Below, in pieces: positions 6,446 to 11,160 of a stretch of DNA of 11,160 bases; position 1 is the first letter of the stretch; each line of letters starts with the position of its first letter. Both the position numbers and the translations under genes were made by a program. The stretch spans positions 1 through 11,160 of the forward strand of contig JBEIPU010000142.1 in assembly GCA_040376925.1 (NCBI GenBank), given 5' to 3'. The stretch comes from RAM1 sp040376925 (GTDB lineage: Bacteria; Pseudomonadota; Gammaproteobacteria; Burkholderiales; Burkholderiaceae_C). The notes under the pieces are model-generated. The model did no database searches and was not told the DNA's origin. It worked only from the letters and a program-made list of their open reading frames with translations.

Positions 6446-7129
6446 ATGCCCCGAATCCGCACCCTGGCCGCCGCTGCCGCCGCCGCTGCCGCCGTGGCCC
6501 TGCTGGGCGCCTGCGCCACCACGCCCAGCACCGGCCCCATGAGCTTCTTTATCAGCAGCACGGGCAGCGGCAAGGGTGCCGACCTGGGCGGCCTGGCCGG
6601 TGCCGACGCGCTGTGCCAGCGCCTGGCCACCGCTGCCGGTGCGGGCGGCAAGACCTGGCGCGCGTACCTGAGCACGCCGGGCACCTTCGCCAGCGCCACG
6701 GCGGCCGGCGTACCGGGCGTGAATGCGCGCGACCGCATCGGCAAAGGCCCCTGGTACAACGCCAAGGGCGTGCTGATTGCCCGCGACGTGGAGCACCTGC
6801 ACAACGGCAACCACATCAGCAAGGAAACCGGGCTGACCGAAAAAGGCGAAGTGGTCAAAGGCCGCGGCGACACGCCCAATGAGCACGACATCCTGACCGG
6901 CAGCCGCGCCGACGGCACGGCGTTTGCGCCGCAGACGGATACGACGTGCAAGAGCTGGACCAGCAGCACCGACGGATCGGCCATCGTGGGCCACCACGAC
7001 CGCATCGGCCCCCTGCCCGACAACTGGGCCAAGAGCTGGAACTTCAGCCACCAGTCGGCCGGGTGCAGCCAGGAGGCGTTGGTGAGGACGGGTGGGTCGG
7101 GCAGGCTTTACTGCTTCGCGTCGAATTGA
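6446..7129 (+). CDS. Lipoprotein with a four-cysteine lectin/endostatin-like domain
   Basis: A 227-residue predicted lipoprotein. Start at 6446: GGAGA ends 5 nt upstream and a signal peptide follows, with Arg3/Arg5, nine consecutive alanines (8-16) and lipobox LGAC with the lipidated Cys at 23. The in-frame start at 6386 is rejected because it would bury the signal. The mature domain has a DUF1554-like opening (SFFISSTGSGKGADLGGLAG, 33-52) and conserved-looking blocks WRAYLSTPG, ARDRIGKGPWYNAKG, GDTPNEHDILTGS, CKSWTSS, VGHHDR and a GCSQEAL...LYCFA ending. Four mature cysteines (57, 168, 207, 223) could make two disulfides. This pattern recalls the C-type-lectin/endostatin-like domains found in secreted bacterial proteins; I infer an envelope-anchored binding role, ligand unknown. 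The residue after the lipidated Cys is Ala, which by the Lol rule favours outer-membrane sorting. Confidence 0.85.
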   Translation: MPRIRTLAAAAAAAAAVALLGACATTPSTGPMSFFISSTGSGKGADLGGLAGADALCQRLATAAGAGGKTWRAYLSTPGTFASATAAGVPGVNARDRIGKGPWYNAKGVLIARDVEHLHNGNHISKETGLTEKGEVVKGRGDTPNEHDILTGSRADGTAFAPQTDTTCKSWTSSTDGSAIVGHHDRIGPLPDNWAKSWNFSHQSAGCSQEALVRTGGSGRLYCFASN

Positions 7130-7156
7130 TTAACTGCATTTCACACCGTGCGAAAG

Positions 7157-7185
7157 GCCCTCAAACCGCCCGGCAGTGGGAGGGC
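7157..7185. repeat. Inverted repeat downstream of the lipoprotein gene
   Basis: GCCCTC-N17-GAGGGC lies 28 nt past the lipoprotein stop. It could end that transcript, but the loop is long and no T-run follows on either strand, so a terminator call is weak. Confidence 0.3.
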
Positions 7186-7209
7186 GCAAGGGGCTTCTGA
7201 CACCACCCT

Positions 7210-7233
7210 CTGAGCTTCATCTAGCAAGCTCAG
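7210..7233. repeat. Perfect 8-bp stem-loop upstream of the toxin-antitoxin operon
   Basis: CTGAGCTT-N8-AAGCTCAG has perfect arms (loop CATCTAGC). It sits between the lipoprotein gene and the toxin promoter region at the GC-composition shift. There is no U-tract. It may be a terminator-like insulator, an operator or a recombination remnant. Confidence 0.4.
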
Positions 7234-7257
7234 TCCGCGCAACAGTTGATGCTTTTG

Positions 7258-7277
7258 GCGTATATTCATCTATACGC
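7258..7277. promoter_or_regulatory. Operator-like dyad of the toxin-antitoxin operon
   Basis: GCGTATA-TTCATC-TATACGC, with perfect 7-bp arms, is centred about 26 nt upstream of the toxin start. A further half-site-like GCGTAC follows at 7283-7288. Type II antitoxins of the Xre class typically bind such GTATA-containing palindromes over their own promoter. TTGATG (7246-7251) and TACACT (7286-7291) are possible promoter hexamers near it, but no pair has ideal spacing. Confidence 0.65.
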
Positions 7278-7293
7278 AGGGAGCGTACACTTT

Positions 7294-7653
7294 ATGCAGG
7301 CCACATTTGTCGAGTTACCACCCTTTGAACGCGTTCGCCGTGAATATCTGGACGACGACGCCTACAGCCACCTCCAGCAGGAATTAATGGCGGACCCGGA
7401 GGCGGGTGAAGTCATCGAAGGCACGGGTGGTCTGCGTAAGCTGCGCCAGCCTGACCCACGGCGCGGCAAGGGCAAACGGGGTGGCTTGCGCGTCATCTAT
7501 TACTGGTGGCTGGGTGGTGAACAGTTCTGGCTGTTCACCGTGTATGACAAAGACGAAGCCGCCGACTTAAATGCGCAGCAACGCAAGGTCTTGAAGGAAC
7601 TGTTGAAGCGAGAGCTGAGTCACCGGCAACCGTCCAAGGGGAATACACCATGA
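7294..7653 (+). CDS. RelE/HigB-type mRNA-interferase toxin
   Basis: A 119-residue toxin of the RelE/ParE superfamily, HigB2-like branch, expected to cleave mRNA on the ribosome when unbound. Diagnostic features are the AGEVIEGTGGLRKLR segment (37-51), the basic GKGKRGGLRVIYYWW core (58-72) and the FTVYDKDEAADL motif near the C-terminus (81-92), which match this branch in order and spacing. The ATG at 7294 is chosen with GGGAG 10 nt upstream; an upstream TTG at 7246 would place the operator dyad inside the gene. Gene order is toxin first, as in higBA, and the antitoxin start overlaps the stop by ATGA (7650-7653). No inactivating change is visible. Confidence 0.9.
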   Translation: MQATFVELPPFERVRREYLDDDAYSHLQQELMADPEAGEVIEGTGGLRKLRQPDPRRGKGKRGGLRVIYYWWLGGEQFWLFTVYDKDEAADLNAQQRKVLKELLKRELSHRQPSKGNTP

Positions 7654-7967
7654 AATCCAAACGCTATATTTTTGGAGAACTGACAGAGGGCTTTGACGCA
7701 CTGAAGAGCCAGCGCGAAGGCAAGCTGACACTGCGCACATTCAAGGTGGAATCCAAACCGGCGCCTGAAGTGTCTGCGCAGGAAGTGGTGAACACTCGCG
7801 AGCGCTTGAATCTATCGCGCCCCGTGTTTGCAAGCTATCTGCGCACCAACCCGCGCACCCTGGAGAACTGGGAACAAGGGCGGGCCAAGCCCAATGCGCA
7901 GGCTGCGCTTCTGATCCGCATGGTGGCGCGGTATCCTGACATGATGAAGCGGCTAGATGCCATTTAA
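7650..7967 (+). CDS. Xre-family antitoxin (HigA/NadS-like)
   Basis: A 105-residue DNA-binding antitoxin that should neutralise the preceding toxin and repress the operon. Residues 1-40 form the variable toxin-contacting part. The helix-turn-helix domain covers about 43-95: SAQEVVNTRERLNLSRPVFA, then YLRTNPRTLENWEQGRAKPN, the classic Xre recognition-helix signature (TLENWEQG). Translation is coupled by a 4-nt ATGA overlap with the toxin, and it also has its own strong site AAGGGGA about 8 nt upstream. The dyad at 7258-7277 is its likely operator. Confidence 0.92.
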   Translation: MKSKRYIFGELTEGFDALKSQREGKLTLRTFKVESKPAPEVSAQEVVNTRERLNLSRPVFASYLRTNPRTLENWEQGRAKPNAQAALLIRMVARYPDMMKRLDAI

Positions 7968-7985
7968 TTGATCGAAAGAAGATTT

Positions 7986-8834
7986 ATGCAACCCGTTGCA
8001 GAGACAGGTCCACCCCGCCCACCTCATTGGCAATTCGCAGCAAATTTCATTCGCCAGAGCGCTACGCCTGTAACGCTCAAGCAGCTAAAGGCCCACTTCG
8101 AGGCTGACAAAAGAAACCCGAACAACGCCGGCCCTGACGCATATTGCATCACTGTCAACTCTCCTTCTCGTGTTCACTACGGTGGTGGCAAGAAAATACG
8201 GCGAACCGACACGGGCAATGAATACGACGTTGCTTTTCAGCTCCCAGATGGAACATATGCCCCATACGACCCCGAGAAGCACGGGGTTTGGGAAATCTAT
8301 CTTTCTAGCGATGGGAAAACAAGAGCGATCCGCAAAATCTCAGATGGCGTCGATTCGGAAAATTCACCGAACGATGTCGACTTTGTTCCAAATGCAGCCG
8401 TATCGGACCGCTCAATTGAAGAGGGTCCGGGAACGACCTTTAGACTGGAATCTCATCTGCGCGACTATCTCGCGCAAAATTTAAGCTTGTTCCAGTTCTT
8501 GGGTACGAAACTTTCTCTATATCGTTCTGCAGAGGACGCAGTGGGGGTCGAATTCCAGACCGCTGTTGGTCCCATCGACATACTGGCAGAAGGTGAAAAC
8601 GGTGCTCTATATGTGATTGAACTTAAGGTCAGTCGAGGACCCGACGCAACTGTTGGACAAGTTCTTCGCTACATGTCGGCTATCCGTTCTTCGATTGCCG
8701 AAGGGCGGGCTGTGTATGGTGTTGTCGTCGCATCCGCGCTATCCGAGAAATTGAAGGCGGCGCTTTCAGAGGTTGCTGACAAAGTTTTTTCAGCGGAGTA
8801 CGAGTTAGCAGTGTCCCTCCGACCTCACGCTTAG
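7986..8834 (+). CDS. Two-domain NucS-like PD-(D/E)XK nuclease behind the toxin-antitoxin pair
   Basis: A predicted DNA endonuclease of 282 residues from the ATG at 7986 (a TTG at 7968 would add six; the upstream GAAAGAAG is a weak ribosome site). Residues about 13-120 form an N-terminal module that looks like a winged-helix DNA-binding domain: a helix-rich start, then VNSPSRVHYGGGKK and YDPEKHGVWEIY, a pattern I associate with N-termini of restriction-type nucleases. Residues about 150-235 match the NucS/DUF91 catalytic core: Asp198 in GPIDILAE, Glu212 and Lys214 in VIELK, Gln225 and Tyr229 in VGQVLRYM. The spacings (14, 2, 11, 4) equal those of archaeal NucS (D160, E174, K176, Q187, Y191), so the active site appears intact. 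The N-terminal half is not that of NucS. GC is much lower than in neighbouring genes. It follows the antitoxin by 18 nt and probably shares its transcript. A restriction or phage-defence role is inference. Confidence 0.85.
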   Translation: MQPVAETGPPRPPHWQFAANFIRQSATPVTLKQLKAHFEADKRNPNNAGPDAYCITVNSPSRVHYGGGKKIRRTDTGNEYDVAFQLPDGTYAPYDPEKHGVWEIYLSSDGKTRAIRKISDGVDSENSPNDVDFVPNAAVSDRSIEEGPGTTFRLESHLRDYLAQNLSLFQFLGTKLSLYRSAEDAVGVEFQTAVGPIDILAEGENGALYVIELKVSRGPDATVGQVLRYMSAIRSSIAEGRAVYGVVVASALSEKLKAALSEVADKVFSAEYELAVSLRPHA

Positions 8835-8853
8835 GTCGCACCCATTTCTACGT

Positions 8854-10056
8854 CTACACCGCCTTCCCCAACCTCCCCGCCCCCTCCTCAATCTTCCCCA
8901 CATCCGCTGTGGCAAAGCTCAGCCGCAGCGTAGCCAGGTCGGGGTTGGATGCATAAAACGGCGCCCCCGGCACAAAGGCCACGCCCTGCTCTATCGCGCG
9001 TTTGGCCAGCTCGTTGCCGTTGTTCACTTTTCCACCCGCACCCGTCAGGCGGGCCCACACAAACAGGCCGCCTTGGGGCTGCACAAACTCTATGGCGTCG
9101 CCCAGCTCACGGCGCAGGGCATCACCCATCACGCGGGCGCGCTCGCCGTACACCTGGCGCACGTGGGCCAGGGTGGCGGGCATGCGGCCGGCTTTCAGGT
9201 ACTGGGCGGCGGTGGCCTGGGCAAATGTGCTGGTGTGGGCGTCGCTGAACTGTTTGCACATCGTGGCCCGGGCCAGCAGCTCGGGCGGGGCAATCATCCA
9301 GCCCACGCGCAGGCCGGGGCTCAGCACTTTGGACATGGACCCACAGTGAGCTAGCAGCTCACGGCTGCCGGGCACGCTGTCGCTCAGCGCATAGATGCTG
9401 GGCGGCGGCGCGTCGCCAAAGTACAGGTCGCCATACGGGTCGTCTTCCACCACCAGGGTCTGGTATTTCACGGCCAGCTCCAGCACGCGCTTGCGCCGCT
9501 CCAGGCTCAGCAGCGCGCCGCTGGGGTTGCCGAAGGTGGGGATCAAATACACAAACTTCGGCTTGTGCTCGGCGATCAGTGCCTCCAGCGTGTCGGTCTG
9601 CACGCCCTGCCCGTCGATGGGCGCGGTAATGATGTCTGCCCCATACAGGCGAAAGCACTGGATGGTGGCCAGGAAGGTGGGGCCTTCCACGATGACCTTG
9701 TCGCCGGGGTTGATCAGGGTTTTGCCCAGCAGGTCCAGCGCCTGCTGGCTGCCGGTGGTGACGATCAGGCCGTCGGGGTTCAGCCCCTTCACGCCCTTGG
9801 TGGCCATGAAGGCGGCCAGTTGTTCACGCAAAGGGTTGTAGCCCTCTGTGGCGCCGTATTGCAGCGCAGCGCCGGGCTCGTCGGTCAGGGCCTGGTTGGC
9901 GGCCTCCTTGATGCCGGCCACGTCAAACATGGCGCTGTCGGGGAACCCGCCCGCAAAGCTGATGATGCCGGGCTTGCCCAGCAGCTTGAACAGCTCACGG
10001 ATGGCGGATGTTTCTACGTTGTTCAGGCGGTCGGCGAAGGGGATGGGCATGGGCAT
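8854..10056 (-). CDS. PLP-dependent class I/II aminotransferase
   Basis: A 400-residue cytosolic fold-type I aminotransferase that transfers amino groups between an amino acid and a 2-oxo acid through pyridoxal phosphate. The Schiff-base lysine is Lys243 in GSMSKVLSPGLRVGW. Other cofactor contacts are Asn177 in FGNPSG and Asp206/Tyr208 in VVEDDPYGDLYF, with Arg378 in LRLSFA for the substrate carboxylate. The N-terminal IISFAGGFPD and LQYGATEGYNPLRE motifs fit the LysN/2-aminoadipate and MocR-like subgroup, but no GntR DNA-binding domain is attached, so it is an enzyme and not a MocR regulator. Substrate (aromatic, branched-chain or aminoadipate) is not decided. The start is set at 10056 (alternative 10050); no good ribosome site is seen. 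The frame stays open to 10302, but that extension overlaps vapC antisense and has no family similarity. It may receive read-through from vapBC, 55 nt upstream. Confidence 0.93.
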   Translation of the reverse strand: MPMPIPFADRLNNVETSAIRELFKLLGKPGIISFAGGFPDSAMFDVAGIKEAANQALTDEPGAALQYGATEGYNPLREQLAAFMATKGVKGLNPDGLIVTTGSQQALDLLGKTLINPGDKVIVEGPTFLATIQCFRLYGADIITAPIDGQGVQTDTLEALIAEHKPKFVYLIPTFGNPSGALLSLERRKRVLELAVKYQTLVVEDDPYGDLYFGDAPPPSIYALSDSVPGSRELLAHCGSMSKVLSPGLRVGWMIAPPELLARATMCKQFSDAHTSTFAQATAAQYLKAGRMPATLAHVRQVYGERARVMGDALRRELGDAIEFVQPQGGLFVWARLTGAGGKVNNGNELAKRAIEQGVAFVPGAPFYASNPDLATLRLSFATADVGKIEEGAGRLGKAV

Positions 10057-10111
10057 GGTGTCTGGGTTTCTGGGGGTGTCTGCAATGTTTCGCATTCTCG
10101 CGCAGGTGGGC

Positions 10112-10525
10112 CTACGCCCAGTTCTCAAGCTGCAGGCCCGGAACTCGCTCAAACTCGCGCAAGTTGTTGGTAACCAGCGTGACGCCCAATGCCAACGCAT
10201 GTGCGGCAATCTGCTGGTCCAGGGGGCCGATGGGCTTGCCCCGCTTTTCGAGTTGGGCGCGGAGTTCGCCATATCGCCTTGCAGCGGCCAGGTCGTAGTC
10301 AAAGACCGTCAACGGGCTCATGAACTGCTCAAGTAACGCCAGGTTTCTGGCAGAGCCGCTTTTGCTTGCGCCCCAATAGAGCTCGCTCGCGGTAATAGCA
10401 GAAATGCCCAGGCCATCGGCCTCGTGCGCCAGAAAGCGGTCCAGCACTGCAGGTGGCCGGGCGTTGATGACGTAAATGCAGATGTTGGTATCCAACAGAT
10501 AGCGGACCGTCGTTGTACCCAGCAT
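10112..10525 (-). CDS. vapC: VapC PIN-domain ribonuclease toxin
   Basis: A 137-residue toxin of the VapC/MvpA type, a Mg2+-dependent ribonuclease; members of this branch cut initiator tRNA. The acidic PIN residues are present: Asp12 in LLDTN, Glu48 in ASELYWGA, Asp103 in GPLDQQIAAHA. The fourth position is the TNNLREFERVPGL motif, where Asn replaces Asp, as is usual in this branch. Length is normal. The start follows the antitoxin stop by 2 nt, with a GAAAGAAG ribosome site inside the antitoxin gene, so synthesis is coupled. No truncation is seen. Confidence 0.95.
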   Translation of the reverse strand: MLGTTTVRYLLDTNICIYVINARPPAVLDRFLAHEADGLGISAITASELYWGASKSGSARNLALLEQFMSPLTVFDYDLAAARRYGELRAQLEKRGKPIGPLDQQIAAHALALGVTLVTNNLREFERVPGLQLENWA

Positions 10526-10527
10526 GT

Positions 10528-10800
10528 TCAGCGCTTCTTTCTGCCGAACAAGGGCTCCCGCTGATCCGGCTGTTCGGGTTGATTGCGCTCCATGACAAAG
10601 CCGGGTTCAAAGGCATTCACTGCGTCTATCAGGCTCTGCATGGACGGCTTTTGCTGGCTGCTCAACACGACGTCATCGCCGACCCGTCGCACGAAGACTT
10701 CTGTTCCCTCAAATCGAAACTCTTTAGGCAAGCGCACAGCCTGGCTGCGCCCGTGCATGAAGAGCTTGGCGCGGGCAACATGGTCGTTGGACATGCTCAT
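10528..10800 (-). CDS. vapB: VapB AbrB-fold antitoxin
   Basis: A 90-residue antitoxin. The N-terminal swapped-hairpin AbrB/MazE-type DNA-binding domain occupies about 10-50: AKLFMHGRSQAVRLPKEFRF, then EVFVRRVGDDVVLS. The C-terminal part (52-90) should wrap VapC; it is Gln/Pro-rich and ends in a basic Arg-Lys-Lys-Arg tail. Start at 10800 with GGAG 6 nt upstream; a second ATG two codons later is also possible. The pair sits in the tight gap behind the B3/B4 gene, whose stop lies only 39 nt upstream. Confidence 0.93.
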   Translation of the reverse strand: MSMSNDHVARAKLFMHGRSQAVRLPKEFRFEGTEVFVRRVGDDVVLSSQQKPSMQSLIDAVNAFEPGFVMERNQPEQPDQREPLFGRKKR

Positions 10801-10823
10801 AACGGGCTCCAGATTTAAATGGT

Positions 10824-10840
10824 AGATACCAAGTGTATAT
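10824..10840. promoter_or_regulatory. Possible vapBC operator
   Basis: AGATAC-N5-GTATAT is an imperfect dyad (five of six arm positions pair) just upstream of the vapB ribosome site, next to TTGATA on the minus strand (10843-10838), a possible -35. Its place between the neighbouring stop and vapB fits VapBC autoregulation. The promoter must overlap the end of the upstream gene. Confidence 0.4.
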
Positions 10841-11160
10841 CAATCATCCCGCAAACCAAACGACCGGTTGCGCGCATCCAGCAGCACCGCCAGCACCTCG
10901 CCGCCGCAGTGGGCCTGTACCAGCGCGGCCACTTCGGCGGTGGCGGCTTGCACGTCGTCGCGGTGCGTGGGCGGCAGGCCGTCTATGTTGAAGAACACGC
11001 CTTTCGTATCCGGCAGCGTCTGGGTGTTGGCGGCCTGGCGCCACGTCCAGCGGCGGGTCAGCACGGTGGCGCCGTCGGCCAGCACCACCTCGCCCACGGG
11101 CGGTGCTTCTACCGGGCTGCCGTCGGGCGGGGCAAAGCTGTCGCCGGCCTGGGCCAGGCG
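10840..11160 (-). CDS. B3/B4-domain (tRNA-editing-like) protein, 5' end outside window
   Basis: The C-terminal 106 residues of a protein whose frame continues past the right edge; the GTG at 11097 is internal. Visible blocks are LADGATVLTRRWTWRQ, a Thr-rich link, GVFFNIDGLPPTHRDDVQAA and LLDARNRSFGLRDD. They match the stand-alone B3/B4 domain proteins related to the editing domain of phenylalanyl-tRNA synthetase beta. In this family the conserved RRWNWRQ-like and FFNIDGL motifs sit near the C-terminus, as here. The presumed job is hydrolysis or binding of mischarged aminoacyl-tRNA, which is unproven for most members. Confidence 0.85.
   Translation of the reverse strand, partial: RLAQAGDSFAPPDGSPVEAPPVGEVVLADGATVLTRRWTWRQAANTQTLPDTKGVFFNIDGLPPTHRDDVQAATAEVAALVQAHCGGEVLAVLLDARNRSFGLRDD

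Noticed and set aside
7246..7293. TTG start for the toxin at 7246
   Set aside because: It would put the operator-like dyad inside the coding region; the ATG at 7294 matches the family N-terminus and has a GGGAG upstream.
7125..7971. AATTGAT at 7125 and 7965 as possible attachment-site repeats
   Set aside because: Only seven bases, not at the composition boundaries, and no integrase or transposase is present.
10057..10302. N-terminal extension of the aminotransferase
   Set aside because: The added residues lie antisense within vapC, have no aminotransferase similarity, and the remaining 400 residues are already full length.

Overview
The window is very GC-rich for most of its length, and its gene content (catalase-peroxidase, a PhoP/PhoQ-type pair with a PepSY partner, proline-rich secreted proteins, short intergenic gaps) looks like a betaproteobacterium, most likely Burkholderiales/Comamonadaceae. 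That placement is inference from composition and gene style, not from a marker gene.

Left part (1-4833): the 3' two-thirds of katG runs off the left edge. It meets tail-to-tail, 4 nt apart, a small secreted protein with four PAPVY repeats and two DxDxDG calcium-type loops. Next on the minus strand is a three-gene operon: PepSY-domain periplasmic protein, OmpR/PhoP-family response regulator, and PhoQ-like sensor kinase overlapping the regulator by ATGA. A plausible terminator follows it. Similar 11-bp-phased GTTCA-type direct repeats lie upstream of both this operon and the secreted repeat protein. This suggests that the regulator controls itself and the secreted protein.

Middle (4834-7129): two plus-strand genes follow, a 512-residue protein I cannot assign and a lipoprotein with a four-cysteine, lectin/endostatin-like domain. 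Both are preceded by the same bipartite element, ATAGGTG-N20-TAGCATGCC, at nearly the same distance from the start codon. This is the strongest unexplained regulatory signal in the window.

Accessory segment (about 7200-8834): a toxin-first RelE/HigB-type toxin-antitoxin pair has a perfect 7-bp-arm operator-like dyad in front of it. It is followed at once by a lower-GC gene for a two-domain nuclease: an N-terminal DNA-binding-like module plus a NucS-like PD-(D/E)XK domain with every catalytic-site spacing intact. It looks horizontally acquired and is the best candidate for an uncharacterised defence-type cassette.

Right part (8854-11160, all minus strand): the 3' end of a B3/B4 (tRNA-editing-like) domain protein, a vapBC toxin-antitoxin pair in the tight gap behind it, and a 400-residue class I/II PLP aminotransferase. 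No tRNA, rRNA, IS element or CRISPR array was seen, and no gap over 300 bases lacks a gene.
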